A stretch of 25,388 nucleotides of DNA from Bacteroidales bacterium UBA3754 (GCA_002371705.1 DFGI01000045.1:1-25388), one strand, 5' to 3'. Positions 15,101 to 22,600 are shown, counted from the first letter of the stretch. Notes: generated from the sequence alone by a model not told the origin. Numbers and translations are program-made.

Positions 15101-16044
15101 AGTTGTTTACCAAAATCAAATTGTTGTAAAATGTGCAAAACCGCCAGAACCCGTTCTTCCATAGGCGCTTCGCCATCAATCCAATGAATTTCTATGCCAC
15201 GCCGCTCCATACCCCGAAACCACGTCATTTGGCGTTTTGAAAACTGGCAAATCGCCGTCAATAATTGTTCCTCCATTTCCGATTTGGAAATTTTTCCCGT
15301 CACATACAACGTTAAATACTTGTACTCCAAGCCATAATAAATCAAGGTTTCCGCAGGAACCCCCTTTTGCAACAACTGTTCAACCTCACCCGTCATTCCG
15401 TCCGCCAATCGCTTTTGAAATCGCTGTGCAATCCGGTTGCGTCGAACTTCGCGACTTACAGAAACCCCAATGGTAATCGGTTTGTACGAACACGTTTGTT
15501 GTTGATACTCAACAGCGTGCGTCGATTCGTGACGAGCAATTTCCAACGCACGAATCAAGCGTTTTTTGGAATCAATATCAGTTGTGTTATGAAGCGTTTT
15601 ATAGGTTTTCAACTCTTCAACCAAATCATCGAATTCACGCTCTTCGCACTGTTTCCGAAATTCAGCGTCCTCGGGAACCAAATGCATATTGTAATTCTTA
15701 ATGATTGATTCCACGTACATCCCTGTGCCACCGCACACCAACGGATTTTTGCCACGATTCACCACATCGGCGTAGGCAATTTGGAACGCATCGTAAAACT
15801 TGAACAAATTGAATTTTTCTCCAGCATCCACAATATCCATCAAATGATATGGAACCCGCTGACCATCAACAATATAATCGTCATAATCCTTGCCCGTTCC
15901 TAAATTCATATCACGATACACCTGACGGGAATCGGCGCACAAAACCTCCGCGTTTGTCTGCGCTGCGACAAGCGCCGCCAAGCGGGTTTTCCCCGAAGCA
16001 GTAGGACCAATTATCACGGGCAATATGCGAAGATTATCAGACAT
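15097..16044 (-). CDS. miaA: tRNA dimethylallyltransferase
   Basis: MiaA adds a dimethylallyl group to the N6 of A37 in tRNAs that read codons starting with U, the first step to ms2i6A, which stabilises codon-anticodon pairing. The 315-residue protein has the P-loop GPTASGKT at 13-20, then CADSRQVYRDMNLGTGK, VPYHLMDIVDAGEKFNLFKF and VCGGTGMYVESII, all typical. The C-terminal part has SKKRLIRALEI and FSKRQMTWFRG, conserved in tRNA binding. The ATG at 16044 (MSDNLRILPVIIGPT) is chosen because the longer frame to 16170 adds a hydrophobic stretch that runs antisense over the smpB start. Its stop overlaps the kinase start by 4 bases. Confidence 0.96.
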   Translation of the reverse strand: MSDNLRILPVIIGPTASGKTRLAALVAAQTNAEVLCADSRQVYRDMNLGTGKDYDDYIVDGQRVPYHLMDIVDAGEKFNLFKFYDAFQIAYADVVNRGKNPLVCGGTGMYVESIIKNYNMHLVPEDAEFRKQCEEREFDDLVEELKTYKTLHNTTDIDSKKRLIRALEIARHESTHAVEYQQQTCSYKPITIGVSVSREVRRNRIAQRFQKRLADGMTGEVEQLLQKGVPAETLIYYGLEYKYLTLYVTGKISKSEMEEQLLTAICQFSKRQMTWFRGMERRGIEIHWIDGEAPMEERVLAVLHILQQFDFGKQL

Positions 16045-16068
16045 TGCTGTTTGTTTATGAAAAAATAC

Positions 16069-16076
16069 TATTTTTG
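16069..16076 (+). promoter_or_regulatory. -7 promoter box of smpB
   Basis: TATTTTTG is a perfect TAnnTTTG, 31 bases before the smpB ATG. TTTG occurs at 16050-16053 but the spacing is only 15. It faces the miaA -7 box at 16095-16102. Confidence 0.5.
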
Positions 16077-16094
16077 TCTTGCCGAAACGACAGG

Positions 16095-16102
16095 CAAAGA
16101 TA
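16095..16102 (-). promoter_or_regulatory. -7 promoter box of miaA
   Basis: On the minus strand TATCTTTG, a perfect TAnnTTTG, 50 bases before the miaA ATG and 6 bases from the smpB ATG. The predicted transcript would overlap the 5' end of the smpB transcript. Confidence 0.45.
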
Positions 16103-16107
16103 ACGAA

Positions 16108-16563
16108 ATGGCAGAGAAAAACATATATATAAAAAATAAAAAGGCTTCGTTTGAATACGAAACACTCCAAACATACACCGCCGGAATTGTCCTTACTGGC
16201 ACGGAAATAAAATCAATCCGCGACGGGAAAGCCAATGTGACAGAGGCTTTTTGCTATTTCCACAACGGTGAATTGTGGTGCAAAGGAATGCACATTTCGG
16301 AATACTCCTATGGTAGCTACAACAACCACACCCCCGACCGTGAACGCAAATTATTGCTCAATCGCCGCGAGCTCAACAAAATGGAGGAAAAATTAAAAGA
16401 TAAAGGTATCACTATCATTGTGTTGAGTATGTACCTAACCCAACGAGGATGGGCAAAAGTTGACATTGCCCTTGCCCGAGGCAAAAAGCAATTCGACAAA
16501 CGCGAAGATATGAAGGAACGCGACGCGAAACGCGATATGGACAGGGCAAAACGAAGATATTAA
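16108..16563 (+). CDS. smpB: SsrA-binding protein
   Basis: SmpB binds tmRNA and brings it to stalled ribosomes for trans-translation. The 151-residue product has the family pattern: NKKASFEYETLQTYTAGIVLTGTEIKSIRDGKANVTEAF, then the GMHISEYSYGSYNNHTPDRERKLLLNRREL block, and the basic C-terminal tail GKKQFDKREDMKERDAKRDMDRAKRRY that enters the empty mRNA channel. The ATG at 16108 (MAEKNIYIKNKKA) gives the normal start. The frame extends back to 16051 over the promoter, which I reject. I saw no tmRNA (ssrA) gene in the window. Divergent from miaA, with only 63 bases between the two starts. Confidence 0.96.
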   Translation: MAEKNIYIKNKKASFEYETLQTYTAGIVLTGTEIKSIRDGKANVTEAFCYFHNGELWCKGMHISEYSYGSYNNHTPDRERKLLLNRRELNKMEEKLKDKGITIIVLSMYLTQRGWAKVDIALARGKKQFDKREDMKERDAKRDMDRAKRRY

Positions 16564-16686
16564 GACAAAAACATCCAAATTCCCGAATATAATTGTATTT
16601 CACCTGCACCACCCCGAAGGAATCACCCAAACAACGAGTTTGAACATACACAAACACTTCGCCACTAACGAATAAATATTCCATCA

Positions 16687-16706
16687 AATCCCCATTTTTA
16701 GGGATT
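16687..16706. promoter_or_regulatory. Inverted repeat upstream of the porin gene, candidate operator
   Basis: AATCCC and GGGATT form 6-base arms around an 8-base centre (CATTTTTA). It overlaps the presumed -33 region (TTG at 16705-16707) of the porin promoter. The core TCCC-8-GGGA, with TTTAGGGA on the right side, resembles the repeat at 315-334. It could instead be a weak smpB terminator, since T-rich sequence follows some 5 bases later. Confidence 0.35.
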
Positions 16707-16735
16707 GTACGTCTTTTCTGTTTCGTATTCCTTTG
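16705..16735 (+). promoter_or_regulatory. Candidate promoter of the porin-imelysin operon
   Basis: TTG (16705-16707), 20 bases, then TTCCTTTG (16728-16735), one mismatch from TAnnTTTG. The -7 box ends 20 bases before the porin ATG. AAGGAAAT just before that ATG is a weak Shine-Dalgarno-like stretch. Confidence 0.4.
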
Positions 16736-16755
16736 CGACACAAAAAAAAGGAAAT

Positions 16756-18117
16756 ATGAACAGAACGATATTGTATATCTTTTTACTTTGTTGTTCATCG
16801 GCAATGGCCCAAGTTGACGCATACAGCGGTGCCACAAAACCTGCTACCGACACGACAAAGAAATCTTCTGAAATAAAGAAATCACACAACGATGATTTTG
16901 AATCGTTCCGTTTTGGCGGCTACGGTGAAATGCTCGCAAAGTTTATGGACTACGGCATCAACCGCTTCTACGGCGGAAACGACGGCAATGCAAAAACAAT
17001 ACGTCGTTCGGTTTCCATCCCCCGTTTTGTTCTCGCGTTTGATTATAAATTCAACGATAAATGGGAACTCGGCTCCGAAATAGAATTTGAAGCAGGCGGT
17101 ACAGGACAAGCCGTCGAGTTGGAAAATTCCGAGAATGGTGAATACGAAACTGAGATTGAAAAAGGTGGCGAAGTGGCATTGGAACAATTCCACATAACTC
17201 GTCATATTGTACCGGCGTTCAACGTACGGGCAGGACACATCATCGTTCCCGTTGGGTTGACGAACTACAGCCACGAGCCCATCAATTTCCTTGGAACATC
17301 ACGCCCCGAAAGCGAAACAACCATAATTCCGTGTACGTGGCACGAAACAGGCATTTGCGTCTTTGGCGATTTCGGGAAAAATGCAGCATCATTCGATTAC
17401 GAAGCAATGATTGTTGCTGGATTAAACGCCAACGGATTCGACCGTAATTCGTGGGTGGCAAGCGGAAAACAAGGTCTTTTTGAAGAAGACAATTTCAATT
17501 CGCCTGCATACGTTGCTCGGATTAATTATAAAGGTATCAATACTTTACGAATAGGCGGAAGCATTTATTTTTGCAATAGCACCGGCTCTAATTCCGACAA
17601 GGAACAGACGTATTCCGCCATCGACAACACGTCGTTGCTGATATGGAGTGCCGATGCACAAATTAAAAATAAATTCGTGGTTGCCCGTGCCAACATACTA
17701 ATGGGAAACCTTGAAGGTTCGGAAGCAATTACGGGAAAGAACGCCAAACTATCAAACAAGTCACCATATTCACGAACGGGTGCCGTTGCCCAAAAAGCCG
17801 TGGCATACGGTGCGGAATGTGGAATCCACGTAAACAGCTTTTTCAACAAAAACGTGCCTGCACTTACACCATTCGCACGTTACGAATACTACAATCCACA
17901 AGAAAAAGGCGAAGGTTCGCAGACTATGGACGCCCGTTGCCAAGTAAGCAAATGGACATTCGGACTAAATTGGAATCCACTGCCGAATTTAGTCGTGAAA
18001 GCCGACTACACCACGCGCCAAATCGGAACAAACAATCCGTTCGAAAAAGGCACATACAACAGCGAAAACGAATTTGCCATCGGTTTGGCGTATGTGGGTT
18101 GGTTTTGTAAAAATTAG
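16756..18117 (+). CDS. Outer-membrane porin-like beta-barrel protein
   Basis: A 453-residue protein with a signal peptide (MNRTILYIFLLCCSSAMAQ, cleavage likely after AMA). After a polar linker, alternating amphipathic beta strands run to the C-terminus (EFAIGLAYVGWFCKN). The pattern FRFGGYGEM, RFVLAFDYKFNDKWELGSEIEFE, then NVRAGHIIVPVGLTNYSHEPINFLGTSRPESE and the W-E-G turn resembles phosphate-selective porin O/P-type barrels of Bacteroidetes. No plug domain or TonB box is seen, so it is not a TonB-dependent receptor. The start at 16756 gives the signal peptide directly. The imelysin lipoprotein gene follows after 22 bases on the same strand, which suggests a joint role in metal uptake; the transported solute is not shown by the sequence. 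Confidence 0.82.
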   Translation: MNRTILYIFLLCCSSAMAQVDAYSGATKPATDTTKKSSEIKKSHNDDFESFRFGGYGEMLAKFMDYGINRFYGGNDGNAKTIRRSVSIPRFVLAFDYKFNDKWELGSEIEFEAGGTGQAVELENSENGEYETEIEKGGEVALEQFHITRHIVPAFNVRAGHIIVPVGLTNYSHEPINFLGTSRPESETTIIPCTWHETGICVFGDFGKNAASFDYEAMIVAGLNANGFDRNSWVASGKQGLFEEDNFNSPAYVARINYKGINTLRIGGSIYFCNSTGSNSDKEQTYSAIDNTSLLIWSADAQIKNKFVVARANILMGNLEGSEAITGKNAKLSNKSPYSRTGAVAQKAVAYGAECGIHVNSFFNKNVPALTPFARYEYYNPQEKGEGSQTMDARCQVSKWTFGLNWNPLPNLVVKADYTTRQIGTNNPFEKGTYNSENEFAIGLAYVGWFCKN

Positions 18118-18139
18118 TAAACATTAATTTTTTAATAAT

Positions 18140-19291
18140 ATGAAACAGAGTAAGTTAAAAGTTTTGATTTTGGGTGCCGTGGCTGTATTGGCAATGGCAT
18201 CGTGTGACAAAAAAAATGACAACAAAAAAGATGATGTTGTCGAAGCAGCCAACATTGAATATTCGTCAAAAAATGCGAATAGTTGGCACAATTATATGAA
18301 TAATGTAGCCGCTTTGCTTAAAGCTGACGCAACTGCGCTTTACACTTCGTGGGCAACGGTCTACAACGACGGCGAGGCGTTCGCAACCACATTCAAGTCT
18401 CACAATTCGTCGTACAAAACGGCATTGAACTGTATAGAACAAATTCTCGAAGGATGTCAGGATATTGCCAGCGAGGTCGGCACGGCAAAAATTGGCGACC
18501 CGTACGATTTGTACCAATCGGGAAAAACAACCGAAGCGCTTTATGCAGTGGAATCGTGGTATAGTTGGCACTCGCGCGATGACTACACCAACAACATTTA
18601 TTCCATTCGCAACTCGTACTACGGAAGCCTTGACGGAAATCCAGCCGAAAATTCGTTGTACAATTTGATTTCGACGAAAAATGCCGATTTGCACAACGAA
18701 GTTGTTTCTGCAATTTCTGGCGCGGCTCAGGCTATTCAGGCTATTCCGCAACCATTCCGCAACAACATTAACAGCACAGAAAGCGGAAAGGCAATGGATG
18801 CGTGTGCAGCTTTGGAGGCAACGCTCGTAAAACTTGAATCGTACATTCAAGAAGAAGCATCAATCAACAGCGACGAAGTGCTTGACCCTATTGTGACCAA
18901 CTACGTTGATGTGGTTGTGCTGCCTACCTACAAAGCATTACAAGAAAAAGCAACAGCACTTCAATCTGCCGTAACAGCGTTGAACAACGACCGCACCAGT
19001 GCAAATTTCAGCAAAGCTTGTAACGCATGGTTAGAAGCCCGCGAGCCATGGGAATCAAGCGAGGCGTTCTTGTTCGGTCCTGTTGACGAACTTGGTCTTG
19101 ACCCCAATATGGATTCGTGGCCACTTGACCAAGATGCAATCGTTAAAATATTGGAATCAGGCAATTACAATGAGATGAATTGGAGCAACGGCGATTCCGA
19201 CGAAGCAATTGAAGCGGCACAGAGCGTCCGCGGCTTCCACACGTTGGAATTCTTGTTGTTCAAGGACGGATTGCCAAGAACGGTGGAATAA
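18140..19291 (+). CDS. Imelysin-like lipoprotein, circularly permuted form
   Basis: A 383-residue lipoprotein: MKQSKLKVLILGAVAVLAMASC with the lipid-attachment cysteine at C22, then a charged stretch (DKKNDNKKDD) that may serve as a surface-export signal. The product is imelysin-like (formerly peptidase M75), a helical superfamily tied to iron uptake. Blocks occur in swapped order. Residues about 40-245 hold what is usually the second half (EVGTAKIGDP at 112-121, then VESWYSWHSRDDYTNNIYSI). Residues about 250-383 hold the usual first half (NYVDVVVLPTYKAL, W297 to P314 with AREPWESSEAFLFGP, DSWPLD, and the GxHxxE motif GFHTLE at 365-370). The solved Bacteroides ovatus imelysin has the same permuted topology. 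The protein ends 13 residues after GxHxxE, as expected for a permutation, so it is not truncated. Confidence 0.88.
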   Translation: MKQSKLKVLILGAVAVLAMASCDKKNDNKKDDVVEAANIEYSSKNANSWHNYMNNVAALLKADATALYTSWATVYNDGEAFATTFKSHNSSYKTALNCIEQILEGCQDIASEVGTAKIGDPYDLYQSGKTTEALYAVESWYSWHSRDDYTNNIYSIRNSYYGSLDGNPAENSLYNLISTKNADLHNEVVSAISGAAQAIQAIPQPFRNNINSTESGKAMDACAALEATLVKLESYIQEEASINSDEVLDPIVTNYVDVVVLPTYKALQEKATALQSAVTALNNDRTSANFSKACNAWLEAREPWESSEAFLFGPVDELGLDPNMDSWPLDQDAIVKILESGNYNEMNWSNGDSDEAIEAAQSVRGFHTLEFLLFKDGLPRTVE

Positions 19292-19331
19292 AACAACGAC
19301 ATTTTGCCTCGCCACTTGGTTAGGCATAAAG

Positions 19332-19380
19332 GAAAACAGAAAAGGGAAAAATGCTCCGCATTTTTCCCTTTTCTGTTTTT
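19332..19380. terminator. Very long-stem terminator after the imelysin gene
   Basis: A perfect 22-bp stem (left arm 19333-19354, right arm 19358-19379) with a 3-base loop TCC. The arms are A-rich on the left and end in TTTTT on the right, so the hairpin can act for plus-strand transcripts and, with A-run reversed, for minus-strand ones. It starts 41 bases after the imelysin stop and also lies downstream of the broken small gene on the minus strand. Confidence 0.85.
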
Positions 19381-19392
19381 ATTCATCAACGA

Positions 19393-19425
19393 TTTGTAGA
19401 AACACGATTATCGCGTCTCTACAAA
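19393..19425. repeat. Imperfect palindromic repeat of the GTAGAGACGCG type
   Basis: TTTGTAGA ... TCTACAAA outer arms (8 bp) enclose ACACGAT-T-ATCGCGT, which pairs with one A-C mismatch. The right half, CGCGTCTCTAC, looks like the dispersed palindrome known from many Bacteroidetes and cyanobacterial genomes (recalled, not searched). The left half has drifted. No second copy was seen in the window. Confidence 0.55.
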
Positions 19426-19427
19426 AA

Positions 19428-19611
19428 TTATCGTACCGAAACGCCAATATTGTCGGTGGAACCTATGGTCTCTGCTATTTGTTTCTTCAACTGTTGCACA
19501 GTATCAAAACCGTACGAAACCGTTGGCTCTTTTGCAATTTGTGTATTCTGTTTTTCATTAAAAGCCCAAAACGCTCTACGTAAAACACGTATTTTTATTA
19601 TTTACAACCAT
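19428..19611 (-). pseudogene. Small minus-strand gene broken by a one-base frameshift
   Basis: On the minus strand an open frame of 57 codons (19601-19431, stop TAA 19430-19428) reads like a real protein end: RRAFWAFNEKQNTQIAKEP, then VSYGFDTVQQLKKQ and IAETIGSTDNIGVSVR. It has no start codon in frame, because a TAA precedes it. The ATG at 19611-19609 opens MVVNNKNT in another frame. Removing one base from the A5 run at 19596-19592 would join them into a smooth 60-residue protein (MVVNNK-IRVLRRAFWAF...). Amino-acid composition is water-soluble with a helical middle. I do not recognise the family. It may be a true pseudogene, a sequencing error in a homopolymer, or a site of slippage. It is too short for a usual ORF cut-off. 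Confidence 0.5.
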
Positions 19612-19638
19612 TTACATTTCACATTATCAAAAAAATGC

Positions 19639-19646
19639 TAATTTTG
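19639..19646 (+). promoter_or_regulatory. -7 promoter box of korA
   Basis: TAATTTTG is a perfect TAnnTTTG ending 25 bases before the korA ATG. TTTC (19617-19620), 18 bases upstream, is a weak -33 candidate. Confidence 0.5.
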
Positions 19647-19671
19647 CGTCAATTCTTAAAACAATATAATA

Positions 19672-21522
19672 ATGACTGATAACAAACAAAATGTGACATC
19701 TGTGGACAACATCGCTGTTCGGTTCACAGGCGATTCCGGCGACGGAATGCAATTGGCAGGTAACATTTTTTCCACAATTTCGGCAACAGTCGGTAACGAT
19801 ATCAGTACCTTCCCCGACTATCCGGCAGACATCCGCGCCCCGCAGGGTTCGTTGACAGGCGTGTCGGGTTTCCAAGTACACATTGGTGCCGAAAAAGTTT
19901 TGACTCCGGGCGACAAATGCGACGTGCTCATCGCTATGAATCCGGCTGCTCTCAAAACACAGTACAAATTCTGTACTTCTCGTTCTATTATTATTGTAGA
20001 TACAGATTCGTTCAAGGAAAACGACTTGAAAAAAGCCGAATTCCAGACCAACGACCCGTTCGAAGAAATGGGCATAAAAAACGAGGTCATCGCTGCTCCT
20101 ATCACATCAATGTGTGTTGAAGCGTTGAAAGACTCTGGTTTGGATTTCAAATCGTCGGTTCGTTGTAAAAATATGTTCGCATTGGGATTGGTTTGTTGGT
20201 TGTTCGACCGCAACGTTCCGTATGCTGAAGAAATGCTTCGTCAGAAATTCGCTAAAAAACCTGAAATCGCCGAAGCTAACATAAAAGTGCTGAACGCCGG
20301 CTACGACTACGGACACAACACACACGCGTCGGCTACGACTTACCGCATTGAAAGTGCCAACGCCACAAAACAAAAAGGCGTGTTTATGGACATCAACGGT
20401 AACAAGGCAACTGCCTACGGTTTGATTGCCGCTGCCGAAAAAGCTGGTTTGAAATTATATTTGGGTTCATACCCTATCACTCCTGCAACCGACGTGCTTC
20501 ACGAATTGTCAAAACACAAATCTTTGGGCGTGACTACCGTTCAATGCGAAGACGAAATCGCAGGATGTGCATCAGCTGTCGGTGCCGCTTTCGGAGGTGC
20601 CTTGGCTTGTACATCGACTTCGGGTCCAGGTATCTGCTTGAAATCGGAAGCGATGAACTTGGCTGTGATTATGGAATTGCCAATCGTTGTGCTTGACGTA
20701 CAACGTGGTGGACCGGCAACCGGTCTTCCAACAAAATCGGAACAAACCGACTTGCTTCAAGTATTGTTCGGCCGTAACGGTGAATCGCCAATGCCAGTGC
20801 TTGCGGCTGCTTCGCCAACCGACTGTTTCGACATGGCATACATGGCTTGTAAAATCGCTTTGGAACATATGACGCCAGTTGTTCTTATGACTGACGCATA
20901 CGTTGCAAACGGTTCGGCTGCATGGAAACTTCCTAAATTGGAAGAATATCCTGCAATCAAACCTCCATACGTAACACCTGATATGAAAGGTTCGTGGGCT
21001 CCGTATCAACGTAACGCCGATGGCGTTCGCTATTGGGCTGTTCCTGGAACAGAAGGGTTCACGCACATTCTTGGCGGTTTGGAAAAAGACAGCAAAACAG
21101 GTGCAATTTCAACAAATCCTGAAAACCACAACTTAATGACGCATCTTCGTCAAGAAAAGATTGACAAAATCCAAGTTCCTGACGTTGAAGTACTTGGCGA
21201 CAAGGACGATGCTGAATTGTTGATTGTAGGTTTCGGTGGAACATACGGTCACTTGCACGCTGCAATGAACGAAATGAAGGCAAGCGGCAAGAAAGTTGCT
21301 CTTGCACACTTCAAATACATCAACCCGCTTCCAAAGAACACTGCCGAAGTGTTGAAAAAATACAAGAAAGTGGTTGTTGCAGAACAAAACCTTGGTCAAT
21401 TCGCTGGCTGGTTGCGTATGAAAGTTGACAACTTCGTACCATTCCAATTCAACGAAGTTAAAGGTCAGCCATTTGCTGTGGCAGACTTGGTTAAGGCGTT
21501 CACTGAAATTTATAACAAATAG
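19672..21522 (+). CDS. korA: 2-oxoacid:ferredoxin oxidoreductase, fused gamma-alpha subunit (KorA)
   Basis: With KorB this forms an oxygen-sensitive enzyme that converts a 2-oxoacid, probably 2-oxoglutarate, and CoA to acyl-CoA and CO2 while reducing ferredoxin. The 616 residues contain two parts. Residues about 12-200 are the gamma domain (VRFTGDSGDGMQLAG, then FPDYPADIRAPQGSLTGVSGFQVHIG). Residues about 225-616 are the alpha pyrimidine-binding part (LGSYPITPATDVLHEL near 262, QCEDEIAGCASAVGAAFGGALACTSTSGPGICLKSEA, and VVLDVQRGGPATGLPTKSEQTDLLQVLFG). This fused layout and the lack of 4Fe-4S ferredoxin repeats fit the two-subunit KorAB type. Pyruvate or branched-chain acids cannot be excluded. 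korB follows after 12 bases. Confidence 0.93.
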   Translation: MTDNKQNVTSVDNIAVRFTGDSGDGMQLAGNIFSTISATVGNDISTFPDYPADIRAPQGSLTGVSGFQVHIGAEKVLTPGDKCDVLIAMNPAALKTQYKFCTSRSIIIVDTDSFKENDLKKAEFQTNDPFEEMGIKNEVIAAPITSMCVEALKDSGLDFKSSVRCKNMFALGLVCWLFDRNVPYAEEMLRQKFAKKPEIAEANIKVLNAGYDYGHNTHASATTYRIESANATKQKGVFMDINGNKATAYGLIAAAEKAGLKLYLGSYPITPATDVLHELSKHKSLGVTTVQCEDEIAGCASAVGAAFGGALACTSTSGPGICLKSEAMNLAVIMELPIVVLDVQRGGPATGLPTKSEQTDLLQVLFGRNGESPMPVLAAASPTDCFDMAYMACKIALEHMTPVVLMTDAYVANGSAAWKLPKLEEYPAIKPPYVTPDMKGSWAPYQRNADGVRYWAVPGTEGFTHILGGLEKDSKTGAISTNPENHNLMTHLRQEKIDKIQVPDVEVLGDKDDAELLIVGFGGTYGHLHAAMNEMKASGKKVALAHFKYINPLPKNTAEVLKKYKKVVVAEQNLGQFAGWLRMKVDNFVPFQFNEVKGQPFAVADLVKAFTEIYNK

Positions 21523-21526
21523 GAGG
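21521..21526 (+). promoter_or_regulatory. Canonical Shine-Dalgarno of korB
   Basis: AGGAGG, 8 bases before the korB ATG, overlaps the last two bases of the korA TAG stop. It is the only full Shine-Dalgarno I saw in the window, where most starts have none. Confidence 0.75.
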
Positions 21527-21534
21527 ATAGTACA

Positions 21535-22545
21535 ATGGAAAATATAACATACGAAGCAAAAGATTTTAAGAAAGGACAACCACGTTGGTGTCCGGGTTGC
21601 GGTGACCACTTTTTCTTGGCATCATTGCAAAAAGCGATGGCTGAAATCGGTGTCGCTCCACACAACACGGCTGTAATCTCTGGTATTGGCTGTTCGAGCC
21701 GTCTGCCTCACTATATGGCAACATACGGTATGAACACTATCCACGGACGTGCTGCTGCAATTGCAACAGGTTGCAAGATTGCAAATCCAAAATTGACTGT
21801 TTGGCAAATTTCTGGCGACGGCGACGGATTGGCTATCGGTGGTAACCACTTCATCCACGCCAACCGTCGTAACATCGACTTGAATATGATTCTTTTGAAC
21901 AACCGTATCTATGGTTTGACGAAAGGTCAGTACTCACCTACTTCGCCACGTGGATTCGTCAGTAAGTCATCACCTTACGGAACGGTTGAAGACCCATTCC
22001 GTCCGGCAGAACTTTGTTTTGGCGCACGCGGACACTTCTTCGCACGTGCCGTTGCAACCGATGCGGCAGGAACAGTGGAAATTTTGAAGGCAGCACAGGC
22101 ACACAAAGGTGCGTCGGTTTGCGAAATCCTTCAAAACTGCGTTATCTTCAACGACGGAACGCACGCAAGCGTTTACAAGCCAGAAGAACGTAAGAAAAAC
22201 GCCATCTACCTGAAACACGGTCAGCCGATGATTTTCGGTGAAAACAACGAATTCGGTCTGGTACAGGACGGTTTCAACCTGAAAGTCGTAAAAATCGGTG
22301 AAAACGGCATCACAGAAAAAGACATTCTTGTTCACGATGCACACTGCGAAGACAACACCTTGCAGTTGAAACTTGCCTTGATGGAAGGTCCCGACTTCCC
22401 TATCGCACTTGGCGTAATCCGCGATGTGGAAGCTCCAACTTACAACGATGCAGTTGAAGCACAAATAGCCGAAGTTTCGGAAAAGAAGAAATATCACAAC
22501 TTCCAAGAATTGTTGATGACCAACGATACGTGGGAAGTGAAATAA
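21535..22545 (+). CDS. korB: 2-oxoacid:ferredoxin oxidoreductase, beta subunit (KorB)
   Basis: The thiamine-diphosphate-binding subunit of the KorAB enzyme, 336 residues. WCPGCGDH at 18-25 and GIGCSSR at 50-56 provide C19, C22 and C53. With C202 in EILQNCVIF they match the four cysteines that hold the single 4Fe-4S cluster in archaeal two-subunit enzymes. The TPP motif is GDGDGLAIGGNHFIHANRRN with the NNRIYGLTKGQYSPTS end at 122-137. The C-terminal part (HDAHCEDNTLQLKLALM) is usual for the family. The start ATG is set by the AGGAGG in front of it. The gene is followed by a bidirectional terminator at 22564-22600. In an anaerobe this enzyme feeds or drains the reductive or oxidative branch of the TCA cycle. 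Confidence 0.94.
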   Translation: MENITYEAKDFKKGQPRWCPGCGDHFFLASLQKAMAEIGVAPHNTAVISGIGCSSRLPHYMATYGMNTIHGRAAAIATGCKIANPKLTVWQISGDGDGLAIGGNHFIHANRRNIDLNMILLNNRIYGLTKGQYSPTSPRGFVSKSSPYGTVEDPFRPAELCFGARGHFFARAVATDAAGTVEILKAAQAHKGASVCEILQNCVIFNDGTHASVYKPEERKKNAIYLKHGQPMIFGENNEFGLVQDGFNLKVVKIGENGITEKDILVHDAHCEDNTLQLKLALMEGPDFPIALGVIRDVEAPTYNDAVEAQIAEVSEKKKYHNFQELLMTNDTWEVK

Positions 22546-22563
22546 TTTCTTAGGAATGATACG

Positions 22564-22600
22564 AAAAAAGGCCTCTATTCATTTGAGTAGAGGCTTTTTT
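22564..22600. terminator. Bidirectional terminator between korB and the TonB-domain gene
   Basis: GCCTCTA (22571-22577) pairs with TAGAGGC (22588-22594) around a 10-base loop. T6 follows on the plus strand and A6 precedes (T6 on the minus strand), so the hairpin can end both convergent transcripts. Confidence 0.85.

Noticed and set aside
16564..16755. tmRNA gene or other RNA gene next to smpB
   Set aside because: No tRNA-like acceptor end, TTCGA arm or tag reading frame is visible.
16415..16837. A minus-strand frame of 140 codons spanning the smpB-porin gap
   Set aside because: It runs antisense into both smpB and the porin gene, is rich in Cys and Phe and has no promoter. The 190-base gap itself holds only the inverted repeat and candidate promoter.
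18140..19291. Imelysin gene as a C-terminal truncation
   Set aside because: The missing second half is present at the N-terminus, so the order is permuted rather than cut.
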